Of a DNA stretch of 64,000 nt, positions 12,997 through 24,333 are shown one piece after another. Both the position numbers and the translations under genes were made by a program. The stretch comes from Heliopora coerulea (Eukaryota > Cnidaria > Anthozoa > Scleralcyonacea > Helioporidae). The notes under the pieces are model-generated. The model worked only from the letters and a program-made list of their open reading frames with translations. It was not told the origin of the DNA and ran no database searches. Each line of letters begins with the position of its first letter. Position 1 is the stretch's first letter. The stretch spans positions 973,001-1,037,000 of the forward strand of contig JASJOG010000059.1 of assembly GCA_030142905.1 (NCBI GenBank), given 5' to 3'.

Positions 12997-13030
12997 TACG
13001 TATAAGTATACGAATGTGTATATCTATATA
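12130..13030. repeat. Large inverted composite microsatellite
   Basis: The left arm has GGTGTAGGAGTAGG-type hexamers (about 12330-12410) ending GGTGTAAGTGTACATATA. The centre is roughly 450 bp of TA-rich dinucleotides with TACACATATA islands. The right arm (about 12870-12920) begins ATTTACACTTACACCTACAG, the reverse complement of the left arm edge. Outer flanks of TATGTATATG and CATATACATA types continue the symmetry. Read as one strand it could fold into a long hairpin. All long frames here encode Tyr/Ile/Met/Thr repeats and are not genes. Confidence 0.85.
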
Positions 13031-13038
13031 CATTCAAA

Positions 13039-13125
13039 AAAAGTTTCTGAGCCACAGATGAGAGTCGAATCCGTACCTTCTGATCACCAAGAGATTTTCC
13101 CACCAATAGGCCACATTGACTCAAA
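13039..13125 (-). repeat. tRNA-derived SINE fragment
   Basis: The minus-strand order is a degenerate A box, then TCAGAAGGTACGGATTCGA and TCTGTGGCTCAGAAACTTTT. It matches the tRNA-like head and the CTCAGAAACG body start shared with the SINE copies at 18.5, 23 and 33-34 kb. Confidence 0.55.
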
Positions 13126-16011
13126 TGGTGAGCGGAGGTTACTTATACTGGTTCGGGATCGACATGTGTAGTGCTAACTGCAGTCACAAGTCAAGTGAAT
13201 CCAATAAACTAACGATATGGTATATCGTTGTATAGAATTTGATAGTTTGCTGTGTGTAAATGTCACCAAGCATCCCAGTCGTGAAATAGGAACAAAAGAA
13301 TTTGAAGTTTAATGAACTGTCGTTGCTCATTGTACAACTTACTTGTTGCATGTGCAATACAACTCCTGACTTACATGGAATTTTCTTGCTGTTTTCGTGG
13401 CAAAATCATTGGAATCCTTCAAAATGTTTCAAAAGTGAATGGATTACTTTTTTGGCCATTTAATGGTTGGGTTGAGGAATTTTTTGTTTCAAAAACTGTA
13501 GGGTCAAGAATTTTTCTGCATCAAAGTATTTGTCTTCGGACCCAACCCCGATGATAAGTAATAATCAGTCAGTCCTTTGTCTTCGAGATCCCTTGTTTGT
13601 TGCATCTGATCGCGGTCTGTCAGCAAATAGTGATTGAGAAAGCTTATCGGGATCTCCAGTATGTAAAGGACAACGTTGAGTATCTGCCAATACTGTGGAT
13701 CATGGAAAAGACTTGCCACAAATTAACAAGTACGAATTTCAGACACCCTCAGGAATCTTTGTTCCTGAAGAAGGAAATGGCCTTTTACCTTGTACAATTT
13801 TCACATTGTCTCTTTATATTTCACTACTTCAAACTTCCGAAATAGCTTTTGCTGTTCATCTGTCTTGATATGTGTCTATACCTTGTTATTTCTCTCATCT
13901 TTAATTACTTGTAATCTGATCATTTTTAGTATTTGGATGTTCATCCCAAAGGTTTCCTCTTTGTCACTTTGGAAATGTTGCATGCGCAACGGAACATTAC
14001 TTTCACTTCATGTTATGACATTTTCTGTATTAATTCCCCTTTTTATGGCTTCATTCATTGTTGATTGGTATTTACTCCAACTTACGTGGATTGTTCAAAA
14101 TGTTGCCCCTTTTTACTTTTTATCTTACTTTGGGCTCTATTTTCAGTGTTCACCAGAAAGAAGAAGGTCCTTGTTAATGATGATAGATAAGCAAGTAGTC
14201 TCTGGTCACATCTCTCCCAGAAACAGTTTTTCTGAATTTCGTTTTGTTTTTATGTCGGCGCCGACTTGCCCGTGAGCATCTAGTCTCCTGAAACATCCTG
14301 TCCTCTTGCTTGTCATCGTCACTTATATTCTTATATTTCTGCTTTATTATCTTACTCCAGAGGGGCTTTTCTAAGATAATTACAAGTGATATAACGAAAC
14401 TAATATTACAAGTAGCTAATTACAAATAATAAAGTCTGTTGTAAGCTTAAATGATGGTTGTACGTCAGTGACTAGAAAATTCATACAATTTTTAAACTAG
14501 CGTAAAAAAGTTAGACATTCGAATGCACTTACACGCCGTAACGTCTGTATTACATATCTTTTAAACTGTTTAACTGCTCTACAAAGCTTTAAAGAGACAT
14601 CTTACGATTTCCATCAGCTAACAGACTATCTCAAAGTTCTTTGACCAGAGACTGTTTTATCAAAGAGCACATTGAGATGTTTTGAGGACCTGGTATTGTA
14701 TTTCTGTTTGATACTTTCATAATGCTAAATATTTCTGGCTTATGATGAGATGTATACTATGGCGGCGACATTGCTCAACAAACGCTTGAAGACCATAGTT
14801 ATACCGCTCCGGTAATAAAGTTGATTACTTATAGCGAGTAACTTACTTCTTTCAAACTTGGCGTAACGTGACAGTACTTTTAGGCACCGCTGACAGTACG
14901 GCAGACATAGTTTTGGACTTGTTGGGGGTTTATCTAAATTACAACAAGATACATTATTCCAAAAATATTCGAGCAATAAAAACATTTACTTAAAACGGAC
15001 GCATGTTTATTTTCCCGTAAATAAACATGCATTAGGAAGCACCTATTGTTTAATGTTTGTCATAGTGAGGTAAAAAAAAATCCCCAAATCTTTATAGCCG
15101 TCTAAGTAGCAAGATTATTATCAAGTCAACAAGAAATACAGTCGAGTGGCTTAAGGAATATTTATTGTCTTCTTACAAATACCATGGTTTTTGTCTTGGT
15201 TAAGAAGTTTATTCTGGGTTTGAAGTAGAAAATTATTGAGAAACAATTTCCGTACCTTCACTAGTTCCTCATGCATTTTAGTGATGCCAGTATATTCACC
15301 ATGTAGAAGAGAGAAATATTCAAAGAATTATGCAGCTTCGTGTCCGCTACCGAACAAATGAGTATTGTTTTTCTGTGGTGCTGAGGGAAGGTCATTGACT
15401 TTAATGCTACACTGAAGAGGGCTTTGGATATTGCCATCTTAGCGTTAAGGCGCTCCTCTAGCCGCAAGGGTTACTCAGGAACAGCTGGAATCCTAAATAC
15501 TTATTAACCGAGAGTGAGGTAACGGAAAGTACTTGCCTAAAATTTTCGTACTGGCCGAGCGACGAAGGAGCGAGGTTCGTGCTAAAAAACCGAAGGTAAA
15601 TACTTTCCAGTAATGACCAAGTACGAGGCAAATACTTTCAAGTACGAGGTTAACAAGCAACTTATTAAATGGCTCTTGGTTTCCTTTCCAATTTTTGACA
15701 AGGTCTTCGTCTTCGGATGTTGCTGTTTACCTTACCTTGTACTGTTGACTTGTTCGTTTTCTTCGTTTTTCCCACCAGTCAAACATTTATTCATCGAACT
15801 TTTATACTATTAGCTTTATACAAAACTACTGTACTAGTGTTCCAAGACATTCATTATTCAGAATTTTCCTATGTAGATAATTCTCCATAAATTTCATTAA
15901 AATCAGCTCGAAGGTTTTCGCGCCAAAGTTTACCGGTCCGGAGCGAAAACCTTATTGGACTGGTCGGTCCAATATCGTAAAATGTCGGATCGTTTAGCAG
16001 CCAATCAACAT
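13126..16011. other. No recognisable gene; short perfect palindrome inside
   Basis: Plus-strand frames at 13312-13554, 13597-13845 and 13790-14275 (161 residues, hydrophobic, Phe/Leu/Ser-rich) show no family signature, and I do not call them genes. At 15002-15031 a perfect 12-bp inverted repeat (GCATGTTTATTT, six-base loop) could form a hairpin. Confidence 0.4.
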
Positions 16012-16540
16012 CAGGGGCGTCGTGGCCGGTGTGTTAGGGGGGCCCATGGCCCCCCTAACGTTGAAAAGAGTCGGAATGTAGAAATGTTATATTTTTTTCG
16101 GAATTTTAGGGATCGTAAACGGTGAACAACAAAATAAATCAATCAACCAGGTATTTTACTTATCCTTGTTCTTGAACAATACGATAATATTTTGCAGTTA
16201 TAGGAAATCAGACTCAGTGCAGCTTCCCGAGTCCGATATGTATATTGGTATATATTATTCTGGATTTAAGATACAATACGTGTTGTCCACGTTTCATTAC
16301 TTGTTCGAAGAGACGTAGTTAAAGGTTTGTACATCTTCGAGGATCTTGAGAATTTTGCTTGCGACAATGTATCGTAATTTCTAAAGCTATGTTTTTGTCT
16401 GAAATTTATTGGTATTGATTCTCACTTCACATTTCATGAAGGTGTTCTTATATTAATCAATTAATGTCTTAAAAATTCGTGTTTGTCGGAAAAATGGTAC
16501 TCTTGGCCACCCCTAAAACATCGGAGCCACGACGTCCCTG
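16012..16540. mobile_element. hAT-type MITE
   Basis: 529-bp element with inverted ends starting CAGGG(G/A)CGTCGTGGC. It is flanked by similar 8-bp sequences ATCAACAT (16004-16011) and ATCAAAAC (16541-16548). Just inside the left end a GGGGGGCCCATGGCCCCCC hairpin occurs. It has no coding capacity. The 8-bp target duplication and CAGGG ends point to hAT. Confidence 0.65.
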
Positions 16541-16548
16541 ATCAAAAC

Positions 16549-18518
16549 GCGTAATTTTTCGTCGAAATCCTTCGTCCATGGGCTCCACGTGCAACTTAAC
16601 TTCCACCCCCATCCTCCTCCAGCAGTTTAAAAAGCTTTGGTAGCTTAGATAATCGGTGATGTAACGCAGACATATAAGTATATCATTATGTATTGCATGA
16701 AAGGTTTTTGCCGCAAATGAGTTTTAACTCATTCCGGGCAAAATATGTCCCCTTGACGCGGGCAATCGTTTGACGTTAGCTAGACTAAAATGATAGACGA
16801 TTGATGCTGTCAAGAAAGAATTGACTAATGATGACTTGATTCGTCAAAAAAGTAAGTATATGGTCAAGTAAGTATTGTTCATTATACTGAATTAGCCTAT
16901 CATGTAACTCTTACACTGCTGTTCCACGGAGAGGTCAGGTAAATGCCACCTCTCTTTGGTCCACTGTTACCATTCAGAGGGAAATGGAAGTACCAGGGAA
17001 GCTAAGTGTGGCTTGGTAGAGTCAAACTGGACAACACTGTTCTCCTATAAGGCCGAAGAAAACCTTTTGACCAAAAACTCGGGAATCTAACCTGCGGGAA
17101 CCGAAATAAAAGAATACTTATATGTTTCAATCTAAAGATTTGCTTTAAGAAAGCCATAATAATGGGGTTTTGGATAGAACTATTTAATACTTCGTAGGCA
17201 ATTTGATGTTGTCAAGTAATTTCAAAACAATACCAACATGAATTCGCGCATTGGTAAACAGGTATATTTATGATATCTTTACAGTTTTATTAACAGATAT
17301 TTCACATAGTGTTTATTCTACATCACAAAGAAACATTTTCCTTAGCAAATTTGCAAATGTAGATCTTGACGCAGTGAACTGTAGAGACATATTGCCCAGT
17401 TTGCCAATAATCGATCAGAGATTCTTGCACGTAATTAGCACTCGAGTTGAAACATCAATGAATCCTTTGCAGTTGAGCCAAAAAATTTTTCTGGTGAACA
17501 GCAAGAATCTAACGAACTGTCTTTTTTCTTTGTTTTGAAAACCCATCCGTTCTCCACCTATAGCTGTGTAATAATTTTTTTTGTTGTTCTGAGTTATTTT
17601 TGGGTGGCTACAAAGAGCTTATGGATCAATCAATAACCATATTTCAATGTCGAAGTTATTTAGCTTAACAAGAAGTTAATTGGCGACTCAATATTTTCAA
17701 GATAACAAGTAAGAGATATTTATACATAGCTTTGAAAGATAATTCTAAAATGTACAGCTCAAAATATTTCTACGCTGAGCAGTTCGAAGCAATTAAAGTT
17801 TCTAATCTTACGTTCAAATACGTTAAGACTGGTCGAATCCCTAACGTCATTAGTCCCTAAACCTTGACTGATAAGGCTTGTTTGAAATAACGTAATGAAT
17901 GCACACCATGGGTTACAATGCCAAATCTAGGTATGTTATGGGTTTTAGCTTGCAGAAGGACTTCTTGAAATTAAATAATGGAGATACAGTACAAGGTACG
18001 AGTTGATTTTTACCCTTCACATATGAATAGCAATATCATTTATTTGTACAGATGGCATTGTTAAATGTTATATGGACGGTTGCAGAAGACTGAGCTTCGT
18101 GCAATACATCTGAACATGTAAACACAAGAATTGAACCATTTCCAACTTTTTAAGTACACCTACGTGTGAGTCCTTCTTGCACGTAAGAACATTGCTGGAG
18201 CTGTATATTTAATTTTATAAGTATGTTTACCCGTAATATCCCTACAAGCGCAAACGGATGTGTCGAAGCAAGTCCAACTTTTTTACGCACTTTTAGGTAT
18301 GAGAGATTGGGAACGTTCAAGGGCAAACCAGTCGAGGAGGCATGAGAGGTGCGATTTGCCTACATTTCTGTAACAGCATCGGTCTAAATATTCACCACCC
18401 TCACTTGTCGGGAAATATTTAGAAAAACTATTACAAGATTAATTATGCACACAAAATCCATGCAGGAGCATGGTAATATCATGGACAACATGTGGACGTT
18501 CGTCAAACTCAAACCCTC
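16549..18518. other. No recognisable feature
   Basis: Mostly A+T-rich DNA without a convincing frame. The plus-strand frame at 17251-17538 (95 residues) has no family signature. Confidence 0.4.
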
Positions 18519-18606
18519 AGAAAAACGATTTCTGAGCCTCAGACAGGGATCGAACCTGCAACCTTCTAATGGCTTCCGATGGCTGCCGTGTAGGCAACAC
18601 ATGTTC
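18519..18606 (-). repeat. tRNA-derived SINE (minus orientation)
   Basis: Contains the reverse complement of a B box (GGTTGCAGGTTCGATCCC) and of the CTCAGAAATCG body. The A-box half is degenerate. Confidence 0.65.
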
Positions 18607-18637
18607 CAAGCTGCACTTCAGCTTACCATCTCAGTCT

Positions 18638-18745
18638 TGGTCTCACAATTGTTGGATCGTTTCATCAGTCATCTAAAGGTTGCGGGCTCGATCTTCGTCT
18701 GGGGCTCAGAAGTCGTTCTTCTGAGGGTTTGACCTTGAAAATCGT
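18638..18745 (+). repeat. tRNA-derived SINE (plus orientation)
   Basis: Has AAAGGTTGCGGGCTCGATC (B-box region), then GGGGCTCAGAAGTCGTTCTT and GAGGGTTTGACCTTG, matching the body of the other SINE copies. With the minus copy just to its left it forms a head-to-head pair. Confidence 0.6.
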
Positions 18746-19074
18746 CGACATATCATCGATGAAACATTAATCTTTTGTTCTGTAAAACAAGCCTACTTGG
18801 TAGGTAAACCAGACTAGGTTCGACGGCAGAACATGTTAACAGCTGCGATAACCCTCCCCAATTAAAGCGGCCCATGGCCACCACAGCGCGGGGAAACGCA
18901 TGAGTTGAACATTGTTCAACTTCCAGCAAGGGAGGAACGCGACAGTGGTTATCAGTGTCAACTGATAAACAATGAATGGCAACAAGAATTCGTGTGATGG
19001 TTTTTGAGTACTTGGTACGTCATAAGCATTTCAGTAGCACTAATCCACTTTCATGAAATTCTGACGTGTCAATT

Positions 19075-19440
19075 TTAATGCACTCTCATCAACTCTGATG
19101 TACTATCGTGACCTCTAAAGCACTCTAGTTAACTCTAAAGTAATGCATTCTCATCAACACTAACTCACTCTCGTCAATCCTAATACACTTTCATGACCTC
19201 TGATTCAATCTCATCAACTCCAACGCACTCTCATGACCTCTATTGCACTCTCATCAATCCTAATGCACTCTCCTCAACTCTGATGTACTCTCATGATCTC
19301 TGATGCACTCTCATCAACTCTGATGTACTCTCATGATCTCTGATGAACTCTCATCAACTCTGATGTACTCTCATGATCTCTAACGCACTTACATTAACTC
19401 TAATTCACTCTTATCAACTCTAATGTATTCTTGTCGAGAG
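19075..19440. repeat. 20/40-bp minisatellite
   Basis: ACTCTCATCAACTCTGATGT alternates with ACTCTCATGATCTCTGATGC, giving a 20-bp unit and a 40-bp higher-order period. The centre (about 19265-19390) is the most uniform and the edges are degraded. Confidence 0.85.
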
Positions 19441-22125
19441 ATTAGAGTACATCACAGTTGACGAGCGTACATCATTCTTGTTCCATCGGTTCAGACAGCC
19501 GGTGGCTGAATTCACAATAACTTTATAATAAAAAGCAACGAATTTGAGTTGGAGTAACGGTATGAATTTCAGTTCGTTGGAATTTAATTGTTACTGGAAG
19601 TCCTATCACATTAACTTTTTGCAAAGCCAATCTACCGTTGCCCTTAGAAAGAAGTTATCTTAACTGTCTAATCTTCTCTTTTGTTGTATTATCGACGACA
19701 TTAAACATTTAGGTTAACCATAGTTTTCAGCATTTCTCGATTTCAATAAGCAGCCCATTTGCTTAAGCGGGACTGTAGTATCTCACTAGGTCCTCGTTGA
19801 GGAAGTGGGACACTGCAGGCCAAAGCGGGATGATCCCGCTGCAATCGGTACACTCCATTGGTACACTCTGACAGACTGAAATAACAGTTGAACGGCCAGT
19901 AATGGCTACTTCAATAGAATGTCTATATCACGGCTACACTTGTTAAGAACAATATTTTAAAACCATTTTAACCTTCGGATCAAAACCATGGAAAAAGTGG
20001 CCAGGGCCAGCAGCTCTGCGACGAGGTTAAACCATGGGGTAAATGGGGAGGAAAGGTTACTAAGCTCATATTACGCATTTGGAGAGGAAATGTTTGAGAT
20101 TGCAGAGTTAAAATGGATCATTTCATAGGAAATTCAAATTAAGTCAGTAGAACGGTACGAGGACATAACACATTTTGCGTGAAAAACGCTAAGACGTTCA
20201 AAATGCAGAAATTTACGTTTGAAGAAGGTTTTGTGAAAAACTTGGCGGCAAAATGACTTTACCACAACTGGAGGCCGTTTGCCCAAAAGCAAGATGGCGG
20301 CAGCCCCTTCGAAGTTCAAAAAGATGTTAAAAACTTACTTCAGTCGGCATGAAAGACTATAAAAACAGATTCTCAAGCTATCACAAGTAAGGTATTCCAA
20401 ACGAAATATTTTTTTTAAAATTAGTTATTAGTAAAATTTCCTTTCACTCAGGCTCGGGGCATAACTGCTGGGTGGACCTGGGGGACCCATCCCCTAGTTA
20501 GGAGGTAGAATAAGGCCCTGTCTCCACAATACAATTGTTATATAAGATTGTTTGTTGTATAATCCATTGTTGGATTAGCCAGTGAATCATAAGCAGGAAC
20601 TGCACCATTGAGACACCATTACAAACACCAGAATGAAAACTCATGTACAATAACCATGGTATGTAAATGGGACCTTATATGAGTACTGTCAAATTATTTA
20701 TTCCTTCAATTCCCAGCCTGCTTGGGAGGCGTTCATGCCAGGGATAAAAATTGATAGAGATGTGAAACAGACGTCATTTGAAGAAATAAGCTTGGGACAG
20801 TCTCATTGGTAGGATTTTCAGATAGGAGAAGGCAAAAGAACCAGTGAAACATAATTGCCTCAAAGACTGATGAACTAAATGGTTTCAAATGTCTTTCTCA
20901 TGTTGTCATAAAGGTTGCTTCCTATAGCTGCATTTTGAATTACTTTTTCAAACCATGCACTTGCATTTCTCTGTGTGAGCAGTACCATCCCCCAGTGAGC
21001 CTCCTGAGAATGTTGGGGAGCAATGGAAGTGAGACAACTGAGAGAGCGCATTAGGATGCAAATGGTGGGCATTTGCCAGTCATTCACCACCACAGCACTT
21101 TTAAGTCTCTAGTTGTCATTTAGTGTTAAAATCTAACACTGACTGACTAATCCAGTAATTCACTACTGAGTAATTATATATTATAGTTATTCAGTTTGTT
21201 ATTGTTCTTGGGTTGGGTACTGACACAGGCATAGAACTGGGACTGAGCATACTCAGTAGGAGGTGGCAAGAGGTCTCAATATGAAGCAGGTAGGCATTCA
21301 TCCAAAAAGGATTGAGAACCACTGCCATACACTCTAAAAGAGTATTAATTTGTGAATAGTTTAGGACAAACCAACAATTTCATAAAGCAAGCCATGTGAC
21401 ATTGAATGACATTGGTATCTGTAATGGCAATGTATTGAACAAAGAACACAAAGAAATCCATCACTGCCACAGGTCTGCAGAAAATGGAATTAAAAAATTA
21501 AAAACAAATCTGCAGAAAGAGTGGGATGTATGAGAGCTGTACTAATCCAGCCCAAGTGCATGAATAGATTGCTTAGAAAGGGAGAAAACTGTTTTGAATA
21601 TCCATTATGAGAGTATTCTGGACTATATGGGGATATCCTTTGTCACAAAAATACTTTATTATCAAGGTTTGATACTGGGTAAAAATTTCACTGAAAAAAT
21701 CTTCTTCCTTTCAAAATTTCTATAGCCATCTTCATTTTTTATTTCTTTTTGTCCAGAATGAGGACGTTTAAAGAATTTCAACCAGCAAATTTGGGTGCAA
21801 ATATTGTACTATTTGTCATGTTGTATAAACCTGCCAGTTTGCCAGCAGGATGTTTCAGAAAGTAAAATATAAAATAGTTATTATTTCCAGCTTAGAATAG
21901 CTTTCTAAGCTTGGAATACACCAGTTTACTAGGATATCCAGTAGTTTCTTGAGAAATAATGATAATTGAAGAACTTTATAATACTGGAGTAAGCACTTTC
22001 ACTTTGGTACTTTATGCTTAGCTAATCCCTAATCAGCAGCCCAGCCTCACACCTTGAAGAGATGGATATCATCAATTAGCAAAAGGTAGCAAATAGATGA
22101 ATATCAAATATATTAATATAAAAAT
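19441..22125. other. No recognisable gene
   Basis: About 2.7 kb. Short frames, such as 61 residues on the minus strand at 20134-20319, show no family signature. No terminal repeats were found. Confidence 0.4.
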
Positions 22126-22243
22126 TGATATATATATATATATATATTAATATATATATATTAATATATATATATATATATATATTAATATATATATATA
22201 TATATATTATTATATATTTATATTAATATATTAATATAAATTG
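22126..22243. repeat. (TA)n and ATTAATAT microsatellite
   Basis: Alternating TA runs broken by ATTAATAT, strongly self-complementary. Confidence 0.9.
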
Positions 22244-22289
22244 ATGATAGCAAACAGATGAATGAAAATTAGGGATGTGAGGCTTCCAC

Positions 22290-22520
22290 ATGTGATACGC
22301 TGTTGCTTATGTCATAGAGATAGCACATTCAGTTCCCATCCCTGGCTTATGAATCATTTTCCTGAGATTACTTGGAGCTTGATGAACATCCAATGAACAT
22401 CTGTGAATATCTCCATGTGCCCAAGTTCCTAACATCAGTCCTATTCAACACAATTATTAATATATTGTTGCTGCGGCATAGGTAGCACATATGTTGACCT
22501 TGCAACTTAGCTACGGCTGT
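22290..22520 (+). repeat. Degenerate SINE body
   Basis: GAGCTTGATGAACATCCAATGAACATC and the following AACATCAGTCCTATTCAA stretch match the body of the copy at 23065-23300. The tRNA-like head is badly decayed. Confidence 0.45.
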
Positions 22521-23064
22521 CAGAAGTGGGGGATGTAACACCCCCAATATTAATTGGTGATGTAATTCGGGTAAATTTCCGGCTGATTCAAGTTAACATT
22601 CAAGTAAACTATAAAACAACTGATTTGGCAACTAAATGTCAATGGTAGGTGAAGTCACTAAGTGTTTCAAAAGGCAATTAAGACCTTTCACTTTCAAAAC
22701 AGAAACCTTGTGACCCTATGGGGTAAAACCAGGACTTTTAAAGGGTGGGAGGGGCAGAGGGAGGTATCAAGGCACCATCCTGGAGATTTTGACAATTTTT
22801 AGTCCAGTAGATCTACATGGCTTTGGTGAACGAGGGCAAAAAAAACTGTCGCTAAAAGGGCACACGTAAGACCTCCCACAAAAAGGGCAGGGGTGCTGCC
22901 CCCAACACTCCTCTAGTTGTGTCCCTGATGAATAGAAAATAGTTTCAGGTAAATAACAAATAGTTTGAAAAATCAAGCAAATCTTGGCTTGACACCCGCC
23001 CCCCCCTTCCCACCCCCACTTTCGTCAGTTTTCTTCTCAATGACCCTGACCTTTGCTTACCATC

Positions 23065-23300
23065 CGGGGCAACGGCAGTTCAATGCTTAGAACGTCTCAC
23101 CGGTCAGCAGAAGGTTTTCAGATTCAATCCCCATCTGGGTCTCAGAATTCACTTTTCTGACGTTTATTTGAGCTTGACGAACGTCCTACGAACATCTGTG
23201 CATACCTCCAAGCTCCCACATTACTGATATCAGTCTTCTTCAATAGAATTATTAACATATTGTGGCTACCGCATAGACAGCATATAGTCGAACTCGCACC
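23065..23300 (+). repeat. tRNA-derived SINE with long body
   Basis: Head GAACGTCTCACCGGTCAGCA then AAGGTTTTCAGATTCAATCC (B-box-like). The body runs through CTCAGAATTCACTTTTCTGA and GAGCTTGACGAACGTCC, with an end (TCAGTCTTCTTCAATAGAAT) shared with 22290-22520. Confidence 0.65.
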
Positions 23301-23317
23301 TGAGCCCGCCATCTGCG

Positions 23318-23430
23318 TCTTGGTGGCTCAATGGTTAGACCGTATCACCGGGCATCGGAAGGTTGCGGGTTCCATCTCCATCTGGGGCTCAGAAATCGTT
23401 TTTCTGGGGTTAATTTGAGTTTGAAGAACT
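23318..23430 (+). repeat. tRNA-derived SINE
   Basis: A-box-like TGGCTCAATGG, then GAAGGTTGCGGGTTCCATC in B-box position, then GGGGCTCAGAAATCG and TTTGAGTTTGAAGAAC as in the other copies. Confidence 0.7.
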
Positions 23431-23892
23431 TCCAATGTGTACTTTGAACTTTCAATGTGAACTTGTGTCTGCGCCAGCTCTCAAACTCAGATCAATGCCG
23501 AACTGAATAACTATAATATATTGTTGTTTACTTCGGTATGCCAAACTAGTCAGTGTTAGATATTAGCACTAAATCACTACTAGAAGCATAAAAATGCTTT
23601 GGTGGCGAATGACTAATAAACGCCCACCACCTGAATCCTAACGCCTCCCTCTCTACTACCTTGCTTCCATTGCCACCCGACGTTCTCTGAACTCCTTTTA
23701 GGGGGCAGTACCGTTCCCGTTGAGAAACGCTGACCCTGCCATTACCTGTAAACAGACAGTGTGTATTAACGTCATTGTGTCCGCGGTTAGAGTTATGTAG
23801 GACAGAATATGCGAAAGTTTCTTCAGCTCAAACCCTCCAAAATGTTTCTTCGCTCAAACTGAGACATTTTAACCTCCGTTCTCCGTGTGATC

Positions 23893-24010
23893 CTCGGTAA
23901 CTCAATGACTGTAGCGCCTCACCAGCGATCAGAAGGCTAGAGCCTTGCACATACGACCAAGTTTTCCTTGACAAGTTTAATTTGCTCGTGTGTACGATAC
24001 AAATTGTACA
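23893..24010 (+). repeat. SINE fragment at the edge of the first duplicated block
   Basis: GGTAACTCAATGACTGTAGC with TCACCAGCGATCAGAAGG matches the A-box half. The B-box half is lost. It abuts the start of the amplified segment, like the copy at 34498-34610. Confidence 0.5.
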
Positions 24011-24333
24011 CACATTTGCATACTAACTGTCCAAACTTAAGTTTGCTAATTCATATAGAATTGATGGATAACATTCATGTTGATACAGAATGTTGATACA
24101 GAGGAAGGTTTTTACCTTTTATTACTATCCGGCAGAAAGTATTTCAAATCCCTCATCTGTTACCTTTCTTTTAACCAAAACCGAAATGAATAGCACGTCT
24201 CTACCACGCTTCCCGGTAGATATCGAAAGTGAAAACAAACACAAAGTAAGTCACTGATTGTTAAACGGCATGCCGTTGCCCATGTGGGAAGATGGGTATG
24301 TGACCAGTGAAGCTGGAAAGCAGATTTAACATA

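Noticed and set aside
12179..13033. Open frames of up to 284 residues over the microsatellite
   Set aside because: They consist of Tyr/Ile/Met/Thr/Pro repeats and are open on both strands in several frames, as expected from TA and GTGTAG repeats.
13790..14275. 161-residue hydrophobic plus-strand frame
   Set aside because: Composition fits random A+T-rich DNA; no family motif, no flanking splice or regulatory signal, and no second copy.
20134..20319. 61-residue minus-strand frame
   Set aside because: No motif, no repeat copy, and no neighbouring gene signal.
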